A DNA stretch of 64,000 nucleotides. Origin: Chishuiella changwenlii (GTDB lineage: Bacteria > Bacteroidota > Bacteroidia > Flavobacteriales > Weeksellaceae). Positions 25,996 to 35,099 of this stretch are shown in pieces. Within the stretch, counting starts at the first letter, position 1. Each line of letters begins with the position of its first letter. The stretch is from positions 124,001 to 188,000 of the forward strand of contig NZ_FRBH01000008.1 of assembly GCF_900142565.1 (NCBI RefSeq), given 5' to 3'. The notes beneath the pieces were generated by a model that was given only the letters and a program-made list of their open reading frames with translations, had not been told where the DNA came from and searched no databases. The position numbers were made by a program, and so were the translations under genes.

Positions 25996-28823
25996 TGAAT
26001 ACATTACTACAATCTGCAAGAGCAATATCACATACTTTACTGTCTCTTCATCAGGGAGAAATCACAGACGATATTTTGCTCAAAGTAATTGAGAAAACTA
26101 AAGCAATGAATATTGTTGAAGGACAAATATTCGATAAAGATGAATTATTTGAAATTCTTCGTGCAGATTTTAGTATTGGAAATGGAGCAATTACAGAACT
26201 CTACGATGAAAAAGTAACGCCTTGGCTAAATGATGAAAAAGTAAATATCAATTTTGATTTGTGGGATAGATACAAATTGGATATGCAGAAAAATGACCCG
26301 TCATTTCCGGTTAATGATTTAGATGATTTTACAGATAAAATTTTAGATAAGTGCGTAAATCCTAAAGAAACAAAATCGTTTGACAGAAGAGGTATGGTTG
26401 TTGGCCACGTTCAATCTGGTAAAACTTCAAATTACGTTGGTTTGATAAATAAGGCTACAGATGCGGGTTACAAAGTAATCATTGTTATTGCTGGAACAAT
26501 CAGTTCACTTAGAAGGCAAACACAAGAGAGGATTGATTCCGGATACATCGGTAGAAACAGTTCTGCATTTATCAGAGAAAATGAAAACAAAATTATTGGC
26601 GTTGGAAAATACAAAGTCAATACTGATATTTATTCTTTAACATCATCATATTATAAATCAGGAGATGAAGGCGATTTCAGTCAGTCTGTTGCCAACAGAC
26701 TAAATATTCCAATAGGAAAAAATCCAGTCGTTTTTGTTATCAAAAAAAATAAAAGCATCCTTGAAAATCTAATTGATTGGTTTTCTAAAGATGTGAATGC
26801 AAAAATTATTGATGGCTCCACAAAATTATTTGATGTACCCGTTCTTGTGATTGATGATGAAGCAGATGCTGCTTCTGTAAACGCAAGTAAAAGTATTGAA
26901 GACATCAAAACGATTAATAAGTTAATCAGAACGTTACTTAATTTATTCAATCAGAATACGTTTATTGGTTACACTGCAACGCCGTACGCTAACTTGTTTA
27001 TTTCTCAGACACACAATGATGAATTAACGACTATTGTAAAAAATAAAGAATATAAAATTGGTGAAGATTTATTTCCAAGAGATTTTATCATCAACATAAA
27101 AGCCCCAACCAATTACATCGGTGCAACAAAAATTTTTGGTTTTGAAAACCCAAATGGAGAAACAAAAGAACCTTTGGATATTTTCAGGGCAATTGATGAT
27201 TATGACCCTCCGTTTTTCAAAACAGTAAATAAATTTAACAAAGAAGATTTACCGGAATACCTTCCAAAAAGTCTGGAAAAAGCCATAAAATCGTTTATTC
27301 TTACTTGTTCAATCCGCAGACTGAGAGGTCACGAAAATAAGCATAATTCAATGTTAGTTCATGTTGCCCTCTTGGTAAAATGGATTGACAAAGTTGCGTA
27401 TTTGGTTAACGAAAAGACGAGAGAATATGCAAACGCAATCAAAGCTGAAGATACTGGAATTTTGCAGGAACTGAAAGAATTATTTGAATCTGATTTTATA
27501 TCAACTACCGACAATGTTTTAGAAAATTTAGATTATAAAGACATCAGAATCAAGCAACACTCTTGGGAAGAAGTAAAGGACGAACTGAAAAAGGCCGTTT
27601 CAAAAATTGATGTCCGCTCTGTTCACGGAACACGTTCTACAGCCAATCTGGAGTATCATAATATTGAAGAAATAGATTACAACAGACATGAAAATGGTTT
27701 GTCTGTCATTGCAGTGGGTGGTAGCAGATTGTCGAGAGGAATTACTTTAGAAGGATTATCTGTGAGTTATTATTTGCGAACTACCAAAATGTACGATTCG
27801 CTGATGCAAATGGGCCGTTGGTTTGGTTATCGCCCTGGTTATGTCGATTTGTGCAGATTATACACCACCGAACAAATTTTTGAATGGTTCAACCACATAA
27901 CAATGGCAACAGAAGAAATGCGGAATGATTTTGATGAAATGACTACTTCGCATCAACGACCGAAAGATTTTAGATTGAAAGTGAGAAACCATCACGGTTT
28001 GATGACTATTACAAGTTTAGCAAAACTAAATTTTTCCAAGAATATTGAAATTTCATTTTCAGGAACAAATCCACAGACTTATCAATTATTGAAAACAAAA
28101 TCGGCGATTGAAAGTAATTTCAAAAACTTCCAATCATTGTTGGATATTGGAAATAAACCTTTTGAAATAATCAAGCATAAAGAAAGTGACACCATCCCAA
28201 GATATGTTTTAATTAAAGATTTTGATAAAGAGAAAATAGCAACATTTTTAGATAATTTCAAAATAGATTTATTACGAATCAAAAATGCAAGCCTTGGTGA
28301 ATATGTAATGAATCAAAATGAAATTAAAGAGTGGTCTATAGCAATAGTTTCAAATACTGATAAAGAAACTTTTATTGATTTTAAAGGCGGTTCAAAAAAA
28401 GGGGAACGAAGCAATAATGCAGAAGTAAAAACTTATGAAATTAAAATTGGTAACAAGAATTTAGAGTTGGGGTGTAGTGTACGTAACCAACAATTGTTAA
28501 GAGACGGTGAATATTATTTAATTTCTAAAAATCAAATTGATGATACAGTTGACCGTCAAGTTGATTTAAAGGTTTCCAATTTGAAAAAAAATGATGTTAT
28601 AAAAATTGAAAGAGAAAAAGAGAAGAAAGGTTTGCTTTTAATTTATGCTTTGGACGAAAGAGGTACACCAAATGTGAACAACGAAATTCCTATTATTGGC
28701 TACAGTCTCCACTTTCCAAAAATTGAAAACGAAGTTAAAACTTCTTACACAACTACAATCTATGATAGTTTTGATGAAGAAATGCAGGAAGATGATGATT
28801 CTCCAAATGATAATAATTTGTAA
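25995..28823 (+). CDS. mzaC: Z1 domain helicase-like ATPase of an MZA-type defence operon
   Basis: This 942-residue protein has the Z1 domain architecture, a superfamily II-like ATPase. Visible are Walker A GHVQSGKTSNY (137-147), the Walker B-like VIDDEAD (285-291), GYTATPYANL (325-334), and the Z1 signature GGSRLSRGITLEGLSVSYYLR followed by MGRWFGYRPGY (about residues 575-615). Z1 proteins occur with MutL-type ATPases and PD-(D/E)XK nucleases in predicted restriction systems. It starts inside the previous stop codon and ends 3 bases before the nuclease gene. DNA translocation is inferred, not shown. Confidence 0.9.
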   Translation: MNTLLQSARAISHTLLSLHQGEITDDILLKVIEKTKAMNIVEGQIFDKDELFEILRADFSIGNGAITELYDEKVTPWLNDEKVNINFDLWDRYKLDMQKNDPSFPVNDLDDFTDKILDKCVNPKETKSFDRRGMVVGHVQSGKTSNYVGLINKATDAGYKVIIVIAGTISSLRRQTQERIDSGYIGRNSSAFIRENENKIIGVGKYKVNTDIYSLTSSYYKSGDEGDFSQSVANRLNIPIGKNPVVFVIKKNKSILENLIDWFSKDVNAKIIDGSTKLFDVPVLVIDDEADAASVNASKSIEDIKTINKLIRTLLNLFNQNTFIGYTATPYANLFISQTHNDELTTIVKNKEYKIGEDLFPRDFIINIKAPTNYIGATKIFGFENPNGETKEPLDIFRAIDDYDPPFFKTVNKFNKEDLPEYLPKSLEKAIKSFILTCSIRRLRGHENKHNSMLVHVALLVKWIDKVAYLVNEKTREYANAIKAEDTGILQELKELFESDFISTTDNVLENLDYKDIRIKQHSWEEVKDELKKAVSKIDVRSVHGTRSTANLEYHNIEEIDYNRHENGLSVIAVGGSRLSRGITLEGLSVSYYLRTTKMYDSLMQMGRWFGYRPGYVDLCRLYTTEQIFEWFNHITMATEEMRNDFDEMTTSHQRPKDFRLKVRNHHGLMTITSLAKLNFSKNIEISFSGTNPQTYQLLKTKSAIESNFKNFQSLLDIGNKPFEIIKHKESDTIPRYVLIKDFDKEKIATFLDNFKIDLLRIKNASLGEYVMNQNEIKEWSIAIVSNTDKETFIDFKGGSKKGERSNNAEVKTYEIKIGNKNLELGCSVRNQQLLRDGEYYLISKNQIDDTVDRQVDLKVSNLKKNDVIKIEREKEKKGLLLIYALDERGTPNVNNEIPIIGYSLHFPKIENEVKTSYTTTIYDSFDEEMQEDDDSPNDNNL

Positions 28824-28826
28824 GCT

Positions 28827-29798
28827 ATGATAAATATTAAAACCATCTGGGAAGCCCAAAAACCAACCGGTGACATCATTATTATAAAAACAAGGATTGA
28901 AGATATTTTACATCTTAATTGTTATGCAGCAACCAATCATATTACCGGGCAACATTTATACATAATGTCGGTTTCCAAAAATGTGGAAATTCCGGATCTT
29001 AAAAATTATCGTTTCAAAGGTGTGGAGATCTTCATTTTAGAAATAGGTGATTTTTGTGAAATGAACATTTATTTGTTAGACAATGATTTAAAAGATATAT
29101 TTTCTCTATTTATTCAAAATATTCTGGAGAATATTGCTGAAAGCGTTACAGAAAGTGAAGCGGTTACAAAAACACTGAACGTTATTTCTAAATGGAAAAA
29201 ACTTTTTGATAAAATCAATTTCAACGGTTTAAGCATCGAACAACAAAAAGGGTTGATTGGCGAATTGCTTTTTATCAACCATCTTCTAGATAACCCAAAA
29301 TCTTCATCAACTATTTTAAACGCTTGGACAGGACCAGATTTTGAGGACAAAGATTTTGTTTTTGGAGGAACTGGAATTGAAATTAAATTAACATCTTCAA
29401 AATATCCGAAAATAAAAATTACTAACGAAGGACAATTAGATTCTCAAAATCTAAACGAATTATTTTTGATTCTCTATACGGCAGAAGAAGTGAAAGAAAA
29501 TGGTTTTACACTTAATTCTTTAATCAGTCAAACCCAACAAAAATTGTCTGCCAATATTGATGAACTAAAGTTTTTCAACGAAAGGCTGATGCTTCTAGGA
29601 TATTTTGAAGATGATAATGAACATTATAACAAAATGTTTTCTTTAAAAAGAACTTATTCTTATTCTGTCTCAGAAGAATTTCCAAAGATCATCGAAAGTG
29701 AGCTTCCTAATGGCGTTTACAATACTTCTTATTTCATCGAACTTTCCGCTGTAGAAAATTTTTCGATCGAATTTGATGAGATTTCTCAAAAAATTTAA
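28827..29798 (+). CDS. mzaD: DUF4420 PD-(D/E)XK nuclease of an MZA-type defence operon
   Basis: This 323-residue protein belongs to the DUF4420 (PD-(D/E)XK motif) family. A plausible catalytic set is Glu146 in KGLIGELLFI, Asp171 in WTGPDFED, and Glu185-Ile-Lys187 in GTGIEIKLTSS, which is the expected E...D...ExK order. It is the presumed DNA-cutting subunit of the operon, acting with the Z1 and MutL-like ATPases. It begins 3 bases after the Z1 gene and ends 3 bases before the AIPR gene. Nuclease activity is inferred from the motif. Confidence 0.87.
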   Translation: MINIKTIWEAQKPTGDIIIIKTRIEDILHLNCYAATNHITGQHLYIMSVSKNVEIPDLKNYRFKGVEIFILEIGDFCEMNIYLLDNDLKDIFSLFIQNILENIAESVTESEAVTKTLNVISKWKKLFDKINFNGLSIEQQKGLIGELLFINHLLDNPKSSSTILNAWTGPDFEDKDFVFGGTGIEIKLTSSKYPKIKITNEGQLDSQNLNELFLILYTAEEVKENGFTLNSLISQTQQKLSANIDELKFFNERLMLLGYFEDDNEHYNKMFSLKRTYSYSVSEEFPKIIESELPNGVYNTSYFIELSAVENFSIEFDEISQKI

Positions 29799-29801
29799 TA
29801 A

Positions 29802-32177
29802 ATGGAAAAAGCATTACAAAATTACATTGAAGAACTAAAATCTGATGTGGCATCTTTGGTTTATTCAGACGGAGATGGTGTAAGTTTTGAAGATAAATTT
29901 ACCGAATATTGTATCGAAGTTTTTGAATCAATCGGAAAGTCTGAAGGTGCAAGAGTTCTGTCTTACATTCACCCCAATAACCAGGGCGGAATAGACTGGA
30001 AAATAAATGGTTATTGTCTGAAAGACCAATTTAAAGATGAAAATAATAAAACATATTTTGAAACCTTAGACTTGTTTATTACAAGTTTTAGAAATGACAG
30101 TTTTGAATACAATATTCCAAAAGATGAATACACAAAATCGCTGAACCAAATCAAAAGATTCATCAATTCTTCGCTCAAAAGACATATCGATTATATCGAC
30201 CATTCACATACCGAACTCAATGAATTAATAAAAATTATTGGAAAACAAGGCAAAGATTTCGATAGGATTAATGTATATTTTCTTATTAATGGCTTTTCTA
30301 ATCACGATAAAGAAAATCTAGAAATAAATGATAAAAGTGTTTTCGTACATACTTGGGATGTTTCTCGTTTGTTTAAAATCAATGAAACTAATAGTGTTCA
30401 TGAACCAATAGAAGTTGAATTTGAAAAATTTTCTAAAGAAGGTAAAGGTTTGCAATGTTTACAAATTCCAAACATAGATGAAATGTACGATTGCTACTTA
30501 GCAATTATTCCTGGCGAAGTTTTAGCTAATTTATATAAAGAATTCTCAAATGAATTATTAGAAAGTAATGTGCGAGCTTTCTTAGGTCAAGCAGGAAAAT
30601 TCAATAAAGGAATTAGAGATACTATTCGTACAAAACCACAAATGTTTCTACCTTATAATAATGGAATTACTGCTACTGCTGAATATGTCGAAACAAAATT
30701 AGTTGATGGGCAAATGGTAATAACTAAGTTAAATGATTTTCAAATTGTAAATGGCGGGCAAACTACAGCTTCACTTTATCACACTCAAAAAAAGTATAAA
30801 GAAGCAGATTTGAGCAAAATTTTCGTTCAAATGAAACTCACTGTTATTAAAGATACTGAACAGAAAAATATTGAAGTCCCTAATATTTCAAGATTTGCAA
30901 ATAGTCAAAATAAAGTTTCTGAATTAGATTTGTCATCTAACAATCCTTATTTTGTACATATAGAAAATCTCTCAAGAAAGAAATATGTTGTTAATCCTGA
31001 GAATCGAAATCAATCTTTACTTTGGTTTTTTGAAAGAGCAAATGGGCAATATCGTGAAACTTTGAACAAACAAACTACAAGTCAGCAGAAGAAATTTAAA
31101 GAACAAAATCCATCTCATTTGAAGTTTGTTAAATCTGATATTGCTAAGTTTATTAATCTTTGGGAATTGGAACCACATTTTGTATCTCAAGGTTCACAGA
31201 AAAATTTCATCCATTTTACAAAAAAGATAAATATACTTGTAAGTAAGAATAAATTTCCAGGAGAAAATTTTTATAAAAAACTTATTGCAAATGCTATTTT
31301 ATTCAAATCAATTAATAAATTATTTGGTCGTAAAAATGTAGATGCAATTGGTGATACCAACTTGAAATCTTTTACTGTTGCTTATACTCTTTCTTACTTT
31401 CATTATTTAACTAATAATAGATTGGATTTATGGAAAATCTATGAAAGTCAAAAAGTGGATTATGTATTGATGGATCACTTGAAAAAATTGTTATTTTTTG
31501 TTTATGAAAATTTGATAAATGAAGCGAATAACAGTTTAATTTCTGAATATGCTAAAAGAGAAACTTCTTGGATAAAATTAAAACAAATTCCTTATAATAA
31601 TGATTTAATTAATATATTATCAGGATATTTAATTTCTTCAGAAGAAAAAGAAGAACGTGAAAAGGAAAAGGAAATTGATTCTGCTAATGTTGAATCAGGA
31701 GTTTTCCTTGTTAGTGAAATTCAAAAAATTGGTTTGAAATTTTGGGATGGCTTCAGAATTTATATTGATAAAGAAAAGTCTGTTGACTTTAATTGGGATA
31801 TTGCTTTTGATTTAGTTAACAAATTAAGAAATAATAAAAATTTATCTACGAGGGAAATTAATTTTGGTAAAAAAGTTCTTGAACTTGTTCAAGAAAAACC
31901 AGAACTTATTGATGAAGTAAGAGCTTTATCAAAACTTATGGAAACTGAAATAATTGAAGTTAAATTCATATATGATAAACTTTTATTACTTTCAAAAGAT
32001 GAATGGAATCGAATTATAGATGTAGCAAATCAAACAAAAATATTTAATGGACTTGAATTAGCTAATGTAAAGTCAGTTCAAATTTCATTATTGAAAAGAG
32101 AAAATATAAAAGAGCAAGCTCTAATAAAAGCTTTTGAATCATTAAAAAAGCTAAAGAAATTTGGAATAAATATGTAG
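29802..32177 (+). CDS. mzaE: AIPR family protein of an MZA-type defence operon
   Basis: This 791-residue protein carries the AIPR (abortive infection phage resistance) domain: MFLPYNNGITATAE near residue 284 and the diagnostic LNDFQIVNGGQTTASLY near residue 312. The long C-terminal part is helical and Lys/Glu-rich, with no recognisable catalytic motif. AIPR proteins occur in phage-exclusion loci and are the A of the MZA system. The gene is last in the operon. To the eye, its later two-thirds look more AT-rich than the first part and the Z1 gene, which could mean a mosaic origin. Confidence 0.87.
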   Translation: MEKALQNYIEELKSDVASLVYSDGDGVSFEDKFTEYCIEVFESIGKSEGARVLSYIHPNNQGGIDWKINGYCLKDQFKDENNKTYFETLDLFITSFRNDSFEYNIPKDEYTKSLNQIKRFINSSLKRHIDYIDHSHTELNELIKIIGKQGKDFDRINVYFLINGFSNHDKENLEINDKSVFVHTWDVSRLFKINETNSVHEPIEVEFEKFSKEGKGLQCLQIPNIDEMYDCYLAIIPGEVLANLYKEFSNELLESNVRAFLGQAGKFNKGIRDTIRTKPQMFLPYNNGITATAEYVETKLVDGQMVITKLNDFQIVNGGQTTASLYHTQKKYKEADLSKIFVQMKLTVIKDTEQKNIEVPNISRFANSQNKVSELDLSSNNPYFVHIENLSRKKYVVNPENRNQSLLWFFERANGQYRETLNKQTTSQQKKFKEQNPSHLKFVKSDIAKFINLWELEPHFVSQGSQKNFIHFTKKINILVSKNKFPGENFYKKLIANAILFKSINKLFGRKNVDAIGDTNLKSFTVAYTLSYFHYLTNNRLDLWKIYESQKVDYVLMDHLKKLLFFVYENLINEANNSLISEYAKRETSWIKLKQIPYNNDLINILSGYLISSEEKEEREKEKEIDSANVESGVFLVSEIQKIGLKFWDGFRIYIDKEKSVDFNWDIAFDLVNKLRNNKNLSTREINFGKKVLELVQEKPELIDEVRALSKLMETEIIEVKFIYDKLLLLSKDEWNRIIDVANQTKIFNGLELANVKSVQISLLKRENIKEQALIKAFESLKKLKKFGINM

Positions 32178-32261
32178 ATTTTATATTCATTAAAATCGTC
32201 CCCTTAATAATTCTTATTAAAGAATAATAAATTAAGTAAGTATTTAAATCTCCTTAATATA

Positions 32262-32295
32262 AACCCAGACCATTTAAATGGTCTGGGTTTTTTAT
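32262..32295 (+). terminator. Right copy of the 34-bp island-flanking repeat, terminator hairpin
   Basis: This is a 28-base perfect palindrome (arms AACCCAGACCATTT and AAATGGTCTGGGTT) followed by six T residues. It differs from 22847-22880 by one base. It lies 84 bases after the AIPR stop and can end that operon. Both copies are preceded by similar flanks (TAATAT then A/T-rich bases), suggesting that a longer junction was once shared. Confidence 0.8.
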
Positions 32296-32690
32296 AATTT
32301 CATGACATCGATCATAATTAAAATATAACACTAAAAAATGTCTTTTTCATCAAAACTATTTGAATTTTCATAAAATCAATATATCTTTATAGTAACGAAA
32401 TTTATAAAAGGACTATTTTATTTCTATCAAAAAAACTATTTATAATGAGAATTTATCCCATAAATAGGGCGATTAAAAGAAATTTCATTTTAAAAAAACA
32501 AATGAAAATAGTATCTTTCGTAGGTTTTAACACCGTTAAATACGTCAACCTTTGTATAAAATTGGCTAGCTGAAACTGCTAAATTTATATAATTATCTAT
32601 GAATTAAGCTTTACGAGTTTTTTATATACAGTTTTCTAATAGAAGACTGATGTAAAATATTGTTTTTAACGAAAGCTAATTTGATAGACA
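32296..32690. other. Intergenic region without a recognisable gene
   Basis: About 395 bases of AT-rich sequence separate the right flanking repeat from the 230-residue orphan gene. I found no ORF of note, no tRNA-like fold and no correctly spaced TTTG/TAnnTTTG promoter. Short imperfect hairpins (for example TTTCATTT...AAATGAAA near 32484-32508) are present but unremarkable. Confidence 0.4.
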
Positions 32691-33383
32691 ATGGAAGTAT
32701 TTGAATTAACATTAAATGAATTGAATGAGTTCGCAATTGATTTTCACAAATTAATTGAGGATACGGATTTAGCTTCTAAACATGAAGAAAAGATTTTCAT
32801 TCGCCCCGACTCAAACAAAATGAACTTAGCTAGAATAAATTTGTTGTATAATATCAATTATAGTAAAATAGACGAAATTGAATTAAACAACCATATTATT
32901 AATTTAGTTAATTTATGTTTTTACGATAATATAAATGAAGAAACTGGATTAACAGATAATTCGTTGTACTTCTTTTATTACATTATTAAATACTTTTATA
33001 AGTGTGATTATAAAAATGAAATAAAAGCGGAATGTACAAATAGCTTTAGCCATTTAAATAAACAAGAGTTTATTATTACTATTTATAGATACATTTATGA
33101 TAAAATAGAATTATTGTCTGTTAATGAGAATAAAAACTATCAGTACAAAAAACGATTAACAGAAATTCTACAAGAAGTAAATAGCTATATGATTCGTTTT
33201 AAAATAAAAGATATTAAAACGATTAATAAATATAGAGATCAGATTTTAAACAATTTAGGGAATATAAACAACCTAAAGAAAATCTATTTCGAATTGTCTT
33301 GTCGTCAATATTCAGATCAAAATGATTCACAGCAAATTCTTAATATAATGAAAGGGCAACCTAATAAATTAAGAAGTATTTAG
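32691..33383 (+). CDS. Hypothetical protein, 230 residues, next to the defence island
   Basis: I do not recognise this protein. It is predicted mostly helical, rich in Asn, Ile, Lys and Tyr, with no signal peptide, no transmembrane segment, and no clear catalytic motif. Cysteines occur only in scattered single positions. The ATG at 32691 is the first in frame. The gene is isolated, with about 400 bases of gene-free DNA upstream and a bidirectional terminator downstream (33411-33446). It could be part of the inserted island's outer edge or a resident chromosomal gene; the position outside the 34-bp repeats favours the latter. Confidence 0.7.
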   Translation: MEVFELTLNELNEFAIDFHKLIEDTDLASKHEEKIFIRPDSNKMNLARINLLYNINYSKIDEIELNNHIINLVNLCFYDNINEETGLTDNSLYFFYYIIKYFYKCDYKNEIKAECTNSFSHLNKQEFIITIYRYIYDKIELLSVNENKNYQYKKRLTEILQEVNSYMIRFKIKDIKTINKYRDQILNNLGNINNLKKIYFELSCRQYSDQNDSQQILNIMKGQPNKLRSI

Positions 33384-33410
33384 AACATGTTTCAAATTTT
33401 ATTTATAAAA

Positions 33411-33446
33411 AAATCCTGCTAAATTATTTCTTAGCAGGATTTTTTG
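33411..33446. terminator. Bidirectional terminator
   Basis: A 12-bp perfect stem (AAATCCTGCTAA 33411-33422 with TTAGCAGGATTT 33431-33442) with an 8-base loop is flanked by A and T tracts. It separates the orphan gene (plus) and the HlyC/CorC gene (minus). Confidence 0.75.
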
Positions 33447-33468
33447 TTTATTTTCTATTCACAAAAAA

Positions 33469-34890
33469 TTAGTTTTCGTCATCTTCAGCAGAATCTGGTT
33501 CATCTCTAAAATCTTCGATGAATTCTTCTTTAACTTTCAATTGAATTTGCTCTACAGAGTTTCGGTACATTTTTATAATTGTTCCCGTATATTCATTTAA
33601 ATCAATTAAATCTCCTTCAACTAATTCTTGGTCATGGCAACATTCAGATATTAATCCAGCTAATGTGTCATAATGTTCGCTTTCATCAAATCTAAAAGGA
33701 ATTAAGCGGTTTATATCACTAATTGCATTGTGCGCATTAACATTATAAACACCTTCAGAAACACGAGAAACTATAGGATCTTCGTTGTCATACTCATCTT
33801 GTATTTCTCCTACTAATTCTTCTAAGATATCTTCTAATGATACAATTCCTGCAACTTCTCCAACTTCGTTTGTTACAACAGCAATTTGCATGTGTCTTTT
33901 CTGAAATTGTTTCATTACATTTTTAATCAACGCATTCTCTGAAATAAAAATAGGCTCACGTAATAAACCTTCAATATCTGTTTGGTTTGGATTCTCTAAT
34001 AATTGCTTAATTAAATCTTTCGCATAGATAATCCCTTTTATATTATCAAATTCTTCTTCGTAAACAGGGTAACGAGAATATCCCTCGTTAATCGCAAAGT
34101 CTAATGCTTCTTTTACAGTTGTATTGATATTAATTGCCGAAACATTTTTACGTAATGTTTGAATATTCATTACACGACGATCATCAAACTCGAATACATT
34201 TTGAATAAGGTTACGCTCAGATTCTTCTATCGCTCCTCCTTCTGTACTTTCTGTAATAATCATTTTTAACTCCTCTTCTGTATGAATTTCACCTCCATGA
34301 ATAGGATGAACTCCAAAAGCACGTAAAATAACATTTGCTAAACCATTCATTAAAATAATTAAAGGTTTACAAACAAAATAAAATGCACGAAGTGGCCAAG
34401 CTACAGTAAATGTAGTTTTTGCAGGATATTGAATTGCTAAAGATTTTGGTGCTAATTCTCCAAAAACAATGTGTAAAATTGTAATAATAACAAAGGCAGC
34501 TGGAAAAGCAACATTTTGTGCAATAGCTATCCAAGATGGAGAAGTTAAACCTACAACTTCAAAAAGTTTGATAATAACCGGAGTTAAAGAGCTTTCTCCT
34601 ACCCAACCTAAACCAAGCGAAGCTAATGTAATACCTAGCTGTGTAGCGGCAAGATAAGAATCTAAATGTGTAACAATGATTTTTGCAGCATTAGATGTTC
34701 TCTCGTTAATGTCTTGGTTAACCTCAATTTGAGAAGAACGTACTTTTACAATTGCAAACTCTGCTGCAACAAAAAATCCATTTAATAGGACAAGGAAAAT
34801 AGTTAGCAAAAGTTTTGCTACTGAAATTTCATCTGTGACATTGTGATTAGCAACTAAAAACAATGTCGAAATCTGGGAGTATGTATCCAT
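33469..34890 (-). CDS. CNNM/HlyC-CorC family membrane protein with CBS domains
   Basis: This 473-residue inner-membrane protein has an N-terminal DUF21/CNNM transmembrane domain (about residues 25-200, beginning LLLTIFLVLLNGFFVAAEFAIVKVR). Two CBS repeats follow (about 225-345; EGYSRYPVYEEEFDNIKGIIYAKDL), then a CorC_HlyC domain with GVYNVNAHNAISDINRLIPF near 395, and an acidic tail. Family members are linked to Mg2+ or Co2+ efflux; the older label hemolysin is unreliable. It has no operon partner here. A -7 type sequence (TAAATTTG on minus, 34995-35002) lies upstream, without a good -33 box. Confidence 0.9.
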   Translation of the reverse strand: MDTYSQISTLFLVANHNVTDEISVAKLLLTIFLVLLNGFFVAAEFAIVKVRSSQIEVNQDINERTSNAAKIIVTHLDSYLAATQLGITLASLGLGWVGESSLTPVIIKLFEVVGLTSPSWIAIAQNVAFPAAFVIITILHIVFGELAPKSLAIQYPAKTTFTVAWPLRAFYFVCKPLIILMNGLANVILRAFGVHPIHGGEIHTEEELKMIITESTEGGAIEESERNLIQNVFEFDDRRVMNIQTLRKNVSAININTTVKEALDFAINEGYSRYPVYEEEFDNIKGIIYAKDLIKQLLENPNQTDIEGLLREPIFISENALIKNVMKQFQKRHMQIAVVTNEVGEVAGIVSLEDILEELVGEIQDEYDNEDPIVSRVSEGVYNVNAHNAISDINRLIPFRFDESEHYDTLAGLISECCHDQELVEGDLIDLNEYTGTIIKMYRNSVEQIQLKVKEEFIEDFRDEPDSAEDDEN

Positions 34891-35099
34891 TCGTTGAATT
34901 TAATAACTGGCTTCGTTTTAGTTTTTTATGAGCCAGCAAATCATTACATCTAAATTAATAAATATTTTTAAAAATACAATGTTTTGATTTGAAGCAAATT
35001 TAAAAAAATTATCAATACAAAATTTATCTATTTCATTGCATTAAATAAATGATTAAAAAAATCACTAAATTTCCATTTCAAAAGAAGCTTCATAAATAC

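Noticed and set aside
22881-32690. Integrase, transposase or toxin gene within the island
   Set aside because: All large ORFs are accounted for by the five defence genes; no tyrosine or serine recombinase motif or IS end was seen.
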